From: Virgibacillus subterraneus
GTDB taxonomy: Bacteria; Bacillota; Bacilli; Bacillales; Amphibacillaceae
Direction: 5' to 3'
Assembly: GCF_900110695.1 (NCBI RefSeq)
Contig: NZ_FOEH01000001.1
Location: 1,240,001 to 1,304,000 of the forward strand
DNA: 64,000 nucleotides
A model generated the notes under the pieces. The model had not been told where the DNA came from. It saw only the letters and a list, made by a program, of their open reading frames with translations, and made no database searches. Below are positions 38,537-46,626 of this stretch, one piece after another. How positions within the stretch are numbered: the stretch's first letter is position 1; every line of letters starts with the position of its first letter. Both the position numbers and the translations under genes were made by a program.

Positions 38537-39423
38537 CTAATACATCCTCCTTTTTAATATATGTTTTGTCTTAAATTAGCATAAAATAAAATTATAAACT
38601 CTCTCTAAAGAAAATCTAAATTTTTTCTTAAATGGTGGTCCGTGATAGAGGATATCATAAGCTTATAATTCGTGTATTGTGAATAAAGATCTTCAGCAAA
38701 ACAAACTTAATGGTGCAACGAATAAAGCTTACTTTTTTAACGTTAAATTGAGAAATTAGGCTTATAATATTAAAAATTCCTTAACGTTGTAGTTTCACTT
38801 TCTTTTGAAGCTATAAAAGAAAAAGATGACAGATATTCAAATTTAAAGTATAGATATGGGAATAGAATATTCTGGTGTAAATAAATTTATATAAATCTTG
38901 TGATAGGAATAAGAAATTAATTGAACTTGTATAAGAAATGTTACTTTTTGCGAAGATACTCTGTTCGGTTGGAATAATTGCCAGTATATTGATATCGATT
39001 CTTCAAGAAATGGGCTATTCTTTATAACGGGGAATAGATTTTTCATATTGAGTAAAGGAAGTATTAATCCGAAGAGATAGAACTATCTTTATAGATTAAA
39101 CACCTTAGTTGCACTTATGCAGATATAAAGTATATATTTTATTAACTGCACCTTAATATAACATTGTCATGAAAACGTATTTTGTTTTCTTAGGTCCACT
39201 TATACCACTTCTACAACTACAATCGTATGTCGTAGCCAAAAAGTGGCATCAAAATAAACTTTTCATATGACACCTATTTCACTTTAGGTTCGATAATAGT
39301 AGTAGAAGGAAGACATTAATGATAAGTAGATATTCCAACAGAAATCAACAGCATTATGATGTATTTCATCCTTAATCAGTGCTACTATTGTGGTAGAAGC
39401 GAACAAGATTGAGGGGGTAGTAT
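38537..39423. other. Gene-poor AT-rich region
   Basis: In 887 bases I see no convincing gene. A 28-codon hydrophobic frame near 38938 lacks a ribosome binding site, and a minus-strand 67-codon frame at 38843-39046 has none either. Several short inverted fragments occur (for example ACCACTTCTACAACTAC near 39200 versus TATTGTGGTAGAAGC near 39383). A piece of the post-terminator repeat lies at 39103. Confidence 0.6.
39103..39122 (-). repeat. Fragment of the post-terminator repeat (copy D)
   Basis: CCTTAGTTGCACTTATGCAG is the exact reverse complement of a 20-base block of copy B near 42040. Confidence 0.65.
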
Positions 39424-40203
39424 TTGGTTTATATTATTTGTGTTTTAATTGCTGTTATATCAGCATTTATTGGAAGTCTTATTGGACTGGGCGGTGGAAT
39501 CATTTTAATCCCCAGCCTATTAATCATGTATCAGAATTTTGATTCATTTGCGTGGGCAACCCCGCAGATGATTGTTGGTATATCATTAATTGCCATGGTA
39601 TTTACTGCGTTTTCATCCACAATCTCCTATTATAAGGAGAGAAGGGTTGATTATCGATTAGGATTGCTGCTTTTGACTGGGAGTATTCCTGGTGGTATTT
39701 TTGGGTCATGGCTAAATCAGTTTGTCGATTCGGATAAATTCACCCTCTATTTCGGATTATTGATGATCACTTTATCACTATCATTTCTAATAAAGCGAAA
39801 ACAGCCTAAATCTAAATCAGGTGATACATATCAATACAATGTATCTATTTGGCCAGCGTTTATAATTTCTTTAGGGGTTGGTATATTATCAGGCATGTTT
39901 GGTATAGGTGGTGGCTCAATAATGGTCCCGGTGATGATTCTTTTATTTGGATTACCCGTGCATATAGCCACAGCGACATCAATGTTTATGATATTATTCA
40001 TTAGTATTATTAGTGCAAGCACGCACATTGCTTTAGGCCATGTTGCTTGGGAGTATGTATTCTTTTTTATTCCCGGTGCATGGATAGGCGGTACAATTGG
40101 TGCTAAAATAAATCAGAAAATTAATGGTAATATACTTGAATGGTTTATAAGGATTATCTTAATTGTAATAGGAATTCGGCTTATTATTGATGGAATAATG
40201 TAA
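39424..40203 (+). CDS. yunE: TauE/SafE (TSUP) family membrane protein, YunE-like
   Basis: A 259-residue protein with about eight hydrophobic segments and the duplicated TSUP motif: SLIGLGGGIILIPSLL near residue 17 and GMFGIGGGSIMVPVMILL near 160. The family exports sulfite, sulfoacetate and similar anions, or takes up organosulfur compounds. The next two genes are yunD and yunC, as in B. subtilis. TTG start behind GAGGGGGT. Confidence 0.85.
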   Translation: MVYIICVLIAVISAFIGSLIGLGGGIILIPSLLIMYQNFDSFAWATPQMIVGISLIAMVFTAFSSTISYYKERRVDYRLGLLLLTGSIPGGIFGSWLNQFVDSDKFTLYFGLLMITLSLSFLIKRKQPKSKSGDTYQYNVSIWPAFIISLGVGILSGMFGIGGGSIMVPVMILLFGLPVHIATATSMFMILFISIISASTHIALGHVAWEYVFFFIPGAWIGGTIGAKINQKINGNILEWFIRIILIVIGIRLIIDGIM

Positions 40204-40215
40204 GGAGTATATAAC

Positions 40216-41610
40216 ATGCAGGAGAAACTTTATTTTTATTATACAAACGATTTACATAGTTACTTTGAAAATTGGTCCCGTGTTGCCGGATATCTGAAAG
40301 AAGAAAAGGAACGGAAAACAGCTGAAGGAAACTCATGCTGGTTAATCGATATAGGAGATCATGTAGATCGTGTAAATCCGATTGCAGAAGCCTTTATGGG
40401 GAAGGCAAATGTGAGCTTAATGAACGATGTAGGTTATGACCTAGCTACAATCGGCAATAATGAAGGCATAACTTTGACCCATGATGATTTGCACCATTTA
40501 TATGATGATGCTAATTTTCAGGTAGTTTGTGCGAACATGCAAAGTCTTACTGGCACTGAACCAAATTGGCTGCAGCCAACTGTAGAAATTAAGTCAGTTA
40601 ATGGTGTTCGGATTGGTATTATTGGATTGACTGCTCCATTTAATGCATTTTATGAGCTGCTTGATTGGCATATATCTATACCTCTTCAAGCATTGGAAGA
40701 GCATATAACAAAATTAAAAGAATCTACTGATGTCATCATTTTGTTATCTCATCTTGGCATTACGGAAGATCAGGAAATTGCACGCAGGTTCGATGATATT
40801 GATATTATTATTGGTGGTCATACACATCATTTACTGCGTACTGGAGAAATGATTAACAATACAATCATAACTGCTGCTGGTAAACATTGTACATTTGTTG
40901 GTGAAGTTATCTTAACATGGGATCATTCACTTCAAAAACTGGTAAAAAAGGAAGCATATACAAAAGATACAACACATATGGCGAAGGATCTACACACGGA
41001 ACAGACCTTAATTGAACTGACAGAGAAAGCTGATAAAATCCTTGGTGAAACAGTGGTTCATCTTGATAACCCAGTTGAAATAAAGTGGTTCAGACATACA
41101 CATGTGATGCAAAAACTAACTGACACATTACGTGAATGGACTAAAGCGGATGTTGCGATGCTAAATGCAGGTGTGCTGCTAGACCAATTGCCAGCCGGTA
41201 ACATTACCTACAAGGATATTCATCGGATATGCCCACATCCGATAAATCCGTGTGTTGTAGAATTAAAGGGAGATGAACTGCTTGAGGTAGTTCGGGCTTC
41301 CTTTACAAAAGAATTAACGGAGCTTAAATTGAAAGGATTCGGTTTCCGGGGTGAGGTAATTGGAAGAATGATCTATTCTGGTTTGAAAGTAGATACATTT
41401 TATCGGGAAGATGGACATGAATACGTTGAACAGGTTACCTGGAATGGTGAGGCCCTAGATCAAAATAAATCCTATACAGTTGCAACAGCAGATACGTTTA
41501 CGTTTGGACGTTTACTGCCAGAAGTAGCTAAATCGGAAACAAAGAAATATTTTTTACCTGAATTTCTTCGTGATTTATTAGCACAGACGCTGCGAAATGA
41601 TTTTGTGTGA
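40216..41610 (+). CDS. yunD: Metallophosphatase/5'-nucleotidase family protein YunD
   Basis: The 464-residue protein has an N-terminal calcineurin-like metallophosphoesterase domain (FYYTNDLHSYFENW, IGDHVDR, ATIGNNEG, IIGGHTHHLL) and a C-terminal 5'-nucleotidase substrate domain (ADVAMLNAGVLLD, YTVATADTFTFG). No signal peptide is visible, so it appears cytosolic, unlike secreted UshA-type enzymes. The true substrate is unknown. AAGGAGT precedes the start, 12 bases after yunE. Confidence 0.88.
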   Translation: MQEKLYFYYTNDLHSYFENWSRVAGYLKEEKERKTAEGNSCWLIDIGDHVDRVNPIAEAFMGKANVSLMNDVGYDLATIGNNEGITLTHDDLHHLYDDANFQVVCANMQSLTGTEPNWLQPTVEIKSVNGVRIGIIGLTAPFNAFYELLDWHISIPLQALEEHITKLKESTDVIILLSHLGITEDQEIARRFDDIDIIIGGHTHHLLRTGEMINNTIITAAGKHCTFVGEVILTWDHSLQKLVKKEAYTKDTTHMAKDLHTEQTLIELTEKADKILGETVVHLDNPVEIKWFRHTHVMQKLTDTLREWTKADVAMLNAGVLLDQLPAGNITYKDIHRICPHPINPCVVELKGDELLEVVRASFTKELTELKLKGFGFRGEVIGRMIYSGLKVDTFYREDGHEYVEQVTWNGEALDQNKSYTVATADTFTFGRLLPEVAKSETKKYFLPEFLRDLLAQTLRNDFV

Positions 41611-41617
41611 CAAATAA

Positions 41618-41658
41618 CCTCCCCAGTGCATAAGATATTGTGTACATTATGAGGGAGG
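41618..41658 (+). promoter_or_regulatory. Hairpin able to hide the yunC ribosome binding site
   Basis: CCTCCC at 41618 is complementary to GGGAGG at 41653, the yunC Shine-Dalgarno, and CATAA/TTATG extends the stem after an internal loop. No T-run follows, so it is not a terminator. It may lower or regulate yunC translation. Confidence 0.4.
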
Positions 41659-41670
41659 AATAAACGTTAA

Positions 41671-41973
41671 ATGATTACTGTAAATCCTTTGGAAGTGAAC
41701 GGTATGTTTTTTACTGCGATTACGGTAGAATTACCTAAAACAAATTTATTAATGATCTCCAATGAGGTAGGATACATCATGTGCGGCGCACTGGATGTAG
41801 ATTTATTAAACAATGTGCTGGCGGATAGAAAAGTAATAGCGGGGCGTGCAGTAGGTGTCAAAACCATTGATGAATTATTAAATGCGCCACTGGAAAAGAT
41901 TACCGATGCCTCAAAAGTATACGGATGGGAATCAGGGATGATAGGGAAAGAAGCACTAGACAAAATATCATAA
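41671..41973 (+). CDS. yunC: DUF1805 family protein YunC
   Basis: This 100-residue cytosolic protein matches the small DUF1805/YunC family: LLMISNEVGYIMCGALDVDLLN, DRKVIAGRAVGVKTIDELL and GMIGKEALDKI. A B. subtilis structure exists for the family but no biochemical role is established. It is the third gene of yunE-yunD-yunC and ends at a terminator. Confidence 0.88.
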   Translation: MITVNPLEVNGMFFTAITVELPKTNLLMISNEVGYIMCGALDVDLLNNVLADRKVIAGRAVGVKTIDELLNAPLEKITDASKVYGWESGMIGKEALDKIS

Positions 41974-41977
41974 CGAC

Positions 41978-42007
41978 ATGTCTTCCAAAGTGGAAGGCAT
42001 TTTATTT
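41978..42007 (+). terminator. Terminator after yunC
   Basis: ATGTCTTCCA pairs with TGGAAGGCAT (one G-U pair) around AAG, with TTTTATTT after it. Confidence 0.85.
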
Positions 42008-42016
42008 ATGAAGTTA

Positions 42017-42110
42017 AACAAGCATAAATCCTTTCTTACTGCATAAGTGCAACTAAGGCATTCGCCTAAAGGCTTGGCAAATGCCAAGTTTTCTAAACTT
42101 TTTATAGCAT
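42017..42110. repeat. Post-terminator repeat, copy B
   Basis: Shares TAAATCCTTTCTTACTGC, ATAAGTGCAACTAAGG and GCCAAGTTTTCTAA with copies A (5566) and C (48326). It contains an internal hairpin TTGGCA/TGCCAA and begins nine bases after a terminator. No gene is present. Confidence 0.75.
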
Positions 42111-42196
42111 TTTTAGATATTATTTGATATTATTTTAATGGATGTTTGTCGAATTAAAACGAAAAATGTCGGACAAGGTGAAGTAGGGAGCACATT

Positions 42197-43282
42197 ATGA
42201 GACTTGTAAGTACGAAATCTATTCAACCTGGCACCACTCTTGCACAAACCATATATAATGATAATGGTCAGGTATTAATACAAAAAGGTCTAGGTTTAAC
42301 AGAGAGAGTTATCAGGCGACTTATTAACCTAGGTATAACATATGTTTACATAAAAGATGAATTAACAGATGATATTCATATTGAATCTCCAATTTCAGAA
42401 AAACTACGGATGGAGGCATCCAATACTATAAAAGAAACTTTCTCTAAAATGAGACAGGATGGATATATGAATAACTCACATATATTGAATAAACAAGGAA
42501 AAAAACTGACAGATATAGTTCAGCAGATTATGGAAGAGATACAAAACAATTCAGATACTGTATCATTACTTGCTGATATCTTTGTGACAGATGATTATAT
42601 TTTTCAGCATTCCATAAATGTAACTATTTACTCGATTGCAATAGGGATTGAATTAGGTCTGTCCAAAAAAGAGTTATCCGAAATTGGTACTGGTGCAATG
42701 CTGCATGATGTTGGTAAAGTATTTATCGATCAGGATATATTGCAGAAACCTGACAAGCTTGATAGTGATGAATTTGAAATTATTAAAAGCCATACACAGC
42801 TAGGATACGATTTTTTAAGAAAGCAACTTGATCTACCATTATTAGTAGCCCATTGCGCATACCAACATCATGAACGTTTGGATGGATCAGGCTATCCGCG
42901 TGGTATTGAGGGAGACCAATTGCATAAGTATGCTAAACTTATCGGTGTCGCTGACGTTTTCGATGCTGTTACAAGTAATCGAGTATATCGGGATGCGAAG
43001 CTGCCGCACGAAGGCTTAGAAGTGTTATATGCTGGTGCAATAAAGTTATTTGATAAAGAGATAGTTGAAGCATTTAAGAAAAGTGTAGCTGTATATCCGA
43101 ATGGACTGACTGTTAAATTAAGTGATGGCAGAAATGGTATTGTTGCGCAGCAGAATAACCATCTATGTGATCGCCCTATTATTCGAGTCTTTAAGGAAAA
43201 TGGCATGGAAGTTGAACCATATGAAATTGATTTAGCAATAATACTTAATGTGACAATTACGTCGTGTAATCTGGAATCATAA
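42197..43282 (+). CDS. HD-GYP domain phosphodiesterase-like protein
   Basis: The 361-residue cytosolic protein has an N-terminal domain of about 100 residues (GTTLAQTIYNDNGQVLIQKG) followed by an HD-GYP domain at about 120-310. H170-D171 lie in LHDVGKVFIDQDIL, and the second cluster HHERLDGSGYPRG starts at H224, so the metal ligands and GYP are intact. Such enzymes hydrolyse cyclic di-GMP or related dinucleotides. B. subtilis lacks one at this position. A terminator-like hairpin follows and overlaps the next gene's ribosome binding site. Confidence 0.88.
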   Translation: MRLVSTKSIQPGTTLAQTIYNDNGQVLIQKGLGLTERVIRRLINLGITYVYIKDELTDDIHIESPISEKLRMEASNTIKETFSKMRQDGYMNNSHILNKQGKKLTDIVQQIMEEIQNNSDTVSLLADIFVTDDYIFQHSINVTIYSIAIGIELGLSKKELSEIGTGAMLHDVGKVFIDQDILQKPDKLDSDEFEIIKSHTQLGYDFLRKQLDLPLLVAHCAYQHHERLDGSGYPRGIEGDQLHKYAKLIGVADVFDAVTSNRVYRDAKLPHEGLEVLYAGAIKLFDKEIVEAFKKSVAVYPNGLTVKLSDGRNGIVAQQNNHLCDRPIIRVFKENGMEVEPYEIDLAIILNVTITSCNLES

Positions 43283-43301
43283 TTGCAAAATATTGAATTC
43301 T

Positions 43302-43345
43302 AACCTCCTTTAAACAAGCATAAGTTGTTTTATAAGGGGGTTTTT
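43302..43345 (+). terminator. Terminator-like hairpin containing the yunB ribosome binding site
   Basis: AACCTCCTT and AAACAA pair with TTGTTT and AAGGGGGTT around GCATAAG with two bulged T, and TTTTT follows. The 3' arm AAGGGGG is also the only Shine-Dalgarno of yunB, whose ATG is at 43346. The same hairpin could end the HD-GYP transcript and hide the yunB start. Confidence 0.6.
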
Positions 43346-44137
43346 ATGTTGAGGCAGCCCATCATCAGGAGGAAAAGGAATCCACGGACACCACCTCCCG
43401 TGAAAAATATTTTTGTAATTACTTTGATATTATTTGTTTTCATGACATCGATTAGTATATGGGTAATAGATAAAGGGATTAAACCAACTTTGATGAGAAT
43501 AGCCGAGGTAAAAACAACCGAATTTGCTACCCGAGCTATAAATACTGCTGTACGGTTTGCAGAAAATTATAATTTTGAAGACCTTATTTCAATGACTGAG
43601 GATAATGAAGGGAATATAACTACATATGGCTGGAATTCAGCAGTAGTTAGTGAAATAAATAGGGTGTCAACAGATCGTGTAGAAGAGTTCTTTATTAGTA
43701 TGAATGAAGGAAGGCAGCCAAGATATGAGGAATCATTGAATGATCCTATCGAGTATGATGGCGGTGCAGAAAATCTTCCAAAAAAAGATCCGACCGTAGT
43801 GGAGATACCCCTTGGTCAGGCTACTGGTAATTCTGTACTTGCCAATTTGGGGCCGAAAATACCTGTTAATCTGGAACTTGTTGGTAATGTACAAACGGAT
43901 GTTGTCCGTGATATAAAAGACCTTGGAATAAATGGCGCGTTAGTAACAATTTATATTATTGTAGAGGCAGACGTACAAATAGTTATCCCATTCACTACTG
44001 ACCTTACAAGAGTTTCAACAAAAATTTATATTGATTCAAGAGTTGTTATGGGTGATGTACCAGAATTTTTCAGTGGTAGTGGCGATGGAGATCCATCAAT
44101 TTCCATAGATAAGGACTCATTGCTAGAAGATGAATAA
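43346..44137 (+). CDS. yunB: Sporulation protein YunB
   Basis: A 263-residue protein with a basic N-terminus, one membrane anchor (IFVITLILFVFMTSISIWVI) and an extracytoplasmic domain. VNLELVGNVQTDVVRDIKDLGINGALVTIYIIVEADV and the NRVSTDRVEEFF region are typical of YunB. In B. subtilis it is transcribed under sigma-E in the mother cell and needed for normal sporulation. The ATG is the only reasonable start; its ribosome binding site is embedded in the preceding hairpin. Confidence 0.88.
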   Translation: MLRQPIIRRKRNPRTPPPVKNIFVITLILFVFMTSISIWVIDKGIKPTLMRIAEVKTTEFATRAINTAVRFAENYNFEDLISMTEDNEGNITTYGWNSAVVSEINRVSTDRVEEFFISMNEGRQPRYEESLNDPIEYDGGAENLPKKDPTVVEIPLGQATGNSVLANLGPKIPVNLELVGNVQTDVVRDIKDLGINGALVTIYIIVEADVQIVIPFTTDLTRVSTKIYIDSRVVMGDVPEFFSGSGDGDPSISIDKDSLLEDE

Positions 44138-44148
44138 TTTGCTATAAT
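44120..44148 (+). promoter_or_regulatory. Sigma-A promoter of the lysine riboswitch unit
   Basis: TTGCTA and an extended -10 TGCTATAAT lie 17 bases apart. The -35 is inside the end of yunB. The transcript would begin about 30 bases before the L-box aptamer. Confidence 0.75.
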
Positions 44149-44181
44149 GTGTTAAGAAAATTTAATATGGCTAACCTTATC

Positions 44182-44366
44182 AGATCGGTGAGGTAGAGGT
44201 GCAGAAAACATGAGTAGTCAGTTGGAGGTTGACCATCAATGAAGGCTGATGAAAGGGTTTTTTGCCGAAGTGTAATGATAGTCAAGTCATTATTGCTGGT
44301 ATGTTTTTGAATAAAAGATATACTGCCATGCTAATACTTAGTGCATGGAGAACTACTGATCGAAAT
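44182..44366 (+). promoter_or_regulatory. Lysine (L-box) riboswitch
   Basis: The leader has the conserved order GGTGAGGTAGAGGTGC (44187), GAGTAGTC, GAAGGCTGATGAAAGGG, TTGCCGAAG, TTGCTGGTATG, TACTGCCATGC and GGAGAACTACTGATC, which closes P1 with GATCGGTGAG. This matches the lysine riboswitch core. A terminator follows, so high lysine should shut off the NhaC-type gene downstream. Confidence 0.93.
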
Positions 44367-44387
44367 GGAGGATAACGTATACTGTAT

Positions 44388-44424
44388 AAGCAATGGTAGG
44401 TTATTTTCTATCATTGCTTTTTTG
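44388..44424 (+). terminator. Lysine riboswitch terminator
   Basis: AAGCAATGGTAG pairs with CTATCATTGCTT (one G-U pair) around an eight-base loop, with a run of T. Confidence 0.9.
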
Positions 44425-44442
44425 TGTCTTTTTTTTACTTTA

Positions 44443-44700
44443 GGCTGTTTTCTAAAAGACTGTTGTTTTATCAAAGCAATGAAATCATTACGTAGTTGAT
44501 ATAGACTGCGACACAATGTTGAAAAACTCCACTCCGGAAATACACTACGCTTTCCGCGGGCGGCTGTCGAGCCTCCTCGTGCTGCGCACTGCGTGGTCAG
44601 GGAGCCGCATTAAATACTACAAGACCGGTTACCCTTAGTCTGTGTCGTAGTTTATATCAACTGTGAAGATTAAAAAGCAACAAAAGCTATGTAAATAGCC
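44443..44700. repeat. MITE-like element, complete short copy (copy 5)
   Basis: The ends GGCTGTTTTCTAAAAGACTG and CAAAAGCTATGTAAATAGCC are imperfect inverted repeats extending about 60 bases each, including TAGTTGATATAGACTGCGACACA. The GC-rich centre matches the core of copies 1 and 2. TTA flanks both ends and may be the target duplication. It is 258 bases and has no gene. It separates the lysine riboswitch from its gene. Confidence 0.78.
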
Positions 44701-44822
44701 TTACCTTTAGAAGATATAACAGTATAACGAGGGCTTTCACTAGTAATTTCTGGTGATAAGCTAATATACTCACATCGAATCTCTTTCATCATGCACTTCA
44801 TCAAAGAAATGGAGGAAAGAAC

Positions 44823-46370
44823 ATGGAAGGAACAATTTTTTCAATAATTCCAGCAGTTATTATGTTAGTACTTGTATTACTAACGAGAAAGGTATTGCTG
44901 TCTTTAGGGGCAGGAATAATTGTCGGAGCTTTATTTATTCATGATTTTGCAGTAGTCGATTCTATTCAGGAAATAGGTATAATTTTTTATAATATTTTTA
45001 TTTCGGATGGATCGATTAACATTGGTAATATTTACTTATTGAGCTTTTTATTGCTTCTAGGGATGCTGACAGCGTTTTTGACAGCGTCAGGAGGAAGCAG
45101 AGCCTTTGGAGACTGGATGATTAATAGGGTTAGGACACGTAATGGTGCTCAAGTAATGACAGCAATTATGGGGCTAATTATTTTTATAGATGATTACTTT
45201 AATAGTCTGGCTGTAGGGCAAATTGCGAGACCATTAACAGACCGGCATAAAATTTCTCGGGCAAAGCTTGCATACTTTATTGATTCGACATCAGCACCGG
45301 TGACCGTAATTTCACCAATATCAAGCTGGGGAGCTTATATTATTGGTATTATTGGAGGGCTGCTTGCCACAAACGAAATAACCAATATTCAACCCCTTGA
45401 AGCATTTATTACAATGATCCCACTTAACTTTTATGCGTTTACCGCAATATTGCTCGTCTTTTTAGTTGCATTTCTTAAAATGGATATAGGAGCAATGCGT
45501 AAACATGAAGATCGGGCTAAAACGGAAGGGAAGTTGCTTAAACCCGGTGAAAGTAATGTACCGGGAGATCTTAGTGATGCTTTCGAACCACATCAACAGG
45601 GAAGAATTTACCATTTATTAGTTCCGATTGGTGTTTTAATTGTGGCTACTGTTACGGCAATGGTTTTAACAGGTATGAATGCAAGTGGAGCTAAGGTTAC
45701 GATTATAACAACTTTTGCAAATACGAATGTTAACCTTTCATTATTTTTGGGAGGAATTGCGTCAGTATTAACCGCCTTAGTATTCCATCTCCAGCAAGGA
45801 CAACCAAAAGCTAATTGGGAAAAAATTCTGTTCGAGGGTATCAAAACAATGCTTCCTGCCATTTATATATTGCTGCTTGCCTGGATGATTGGTTCTGTAA
45901 TTGGGACCCTTGAAACAGGTCAATATCTAGCACAGATTGTTAGCGATGCTTCAATCAGTTCAGCATTTTTGCCACTGTTGTTCTTTATTATTGCAGGCCT
46001 GATGGCATTAGCAACAGGTACATCGTGGGGAACATTTGGGATTATGCTGCCAATTGCAGCGGAAGTAGCAGTTATAACAGACGTTTCAATGTTGCTTCCA
46101 GCTCTATCTGCTGTATTGGCAGGGTCTGTCTTTGGTGATCACTGTACACCAATATCAGATACAACCATATTATCATCCACAGGTGCAGGCAGTAACCATA
46201 TTGATCACGTTTTGACACAGCTTCCATATGCTCTTATCGCAGCATTTGCTTCAGCAATTGGTTTCTTAATAATTGGTATAACCAATCAAGTAGTTTTTGC
46301 TCTGTTAGCTGCATTAATTGTAGTAGTTTTGGTTGGATTCGTTATTCAGTTTTTCAACAAAACAAAATAG
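44823..46370 (+). CDS. NhaC family antiporter-like protein, predicted lysine transporter (LysW-like)
   Basis: The 515-residue protein has about 12 hydrophobic segments and NhaC-superfamily motifs: GLIIFIDDYFNSLAVGQIARPLTD, SAPVTVISPISSWGAYIIG and VFGDHCTPISDTTILSSTGAG. NhaC members usually exchange sodium and protons or organic ions. A subgroup lies repeatedly under lysine riboswitches (LysW) and is predicted to carry lysine. The upstream riboswitch places this gene in that group, though a MITE-like insertion now lies between. TGGAGG precedes the ATG. Confidence 0.85.
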   Translation: MEGTIFSIIPAVIMLVLVLLTRKVLLSLGAGIIVGALFIHDFAVVDSIQEIGIIFYNIFISDGSINIGNIYLLSFLLLLGMLTAFLTASGGSRAFGDWMINRVRTRNGAQVMTAIMGLIIFIDDYFNSLAVGQIARPLTDRHKISRAKLAYFIDSTSAPVTVISPISSWGAYIIGIIGGLLATNEITNIQPLEAFITMIPLNFYAFTAILLVFLVAFLKMDIGAMRKHEDRAKTEGKLLKPGESNVPGDLSDAFEPHQQGRIYHLLVPIGVLIVATVTAMVLTGMNASGAKVTIITTFANTNVNLSLFLGGIASVLTALVFHLQQGQPKANWEKILFEGIKTMLPAIYILLLAWMIGSVIGTLETGQYLAQIVSDASISSAFLPLLFFIIAGLMALATGTSWGTFGIMLPIAAEVAVITDVSMLLPALSAVLAGSVFGDHCTPISDTTILSSTGAGSNHIDHVLTQLPYALIAAFASAIGFLIIGITNQVVFALLAALIVVVLVGFVIQFFNKTK

Positions 46371-46382
46371 AAAATCCAGGAA

Positions 46383-46432
46383 AAATAGGTCATTATGATA
46401 AGTATAAATAACTTTCGTGATGGCCTATTTCT
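46383..46432 (+). terminator. Possible terminator after the NhaC-type gene
   Basis: AAATAGGTCAT and ATGGCCTATTT can pair over 11 positions with one G-U pair but enclose about 26 bases; TTCTTCAT follows. This is weak evidence. Confidence 0.45.
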
Positions 46433-46495
46433 TCATATTTATAGAGAATTTTATTTAACGAAAATAAAGTGAATACAGAAAATTTCAATATTACT

Positions 46496-46524
46496 TTGAC
46501 ATAGTCAAAAAGTACCGTTATAAT
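46496..46524 (+). promoter_or_regulatory. Consensus sigma-A promoter of the NSS transporter gene
   Basis: Perfect TTGACA and TATAAT hexamers are exactly 17 bases apart. The -35 lies inside an inverted repeat ACTTTGAC/GTCAAA, suggesting an operator for an unknown repressor. Confidence 0.88.
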
Positions 46525-46626
46525 ACAAACATCAATATCAGAATAAAATAAAGATTGTAAACATTCCTTGTTACTCTCATACATATACTTAGGATGTAAT
46601 AAGGAAGAAAAAGGGGAGGTCTTCAA

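Noticed and set aside
38843-39046. 67-codon minus-strand frame in the gene-poor region
   Set aside because: No ribosome binding site and no recognised motifs; may be a remnant, but cannot be supported.
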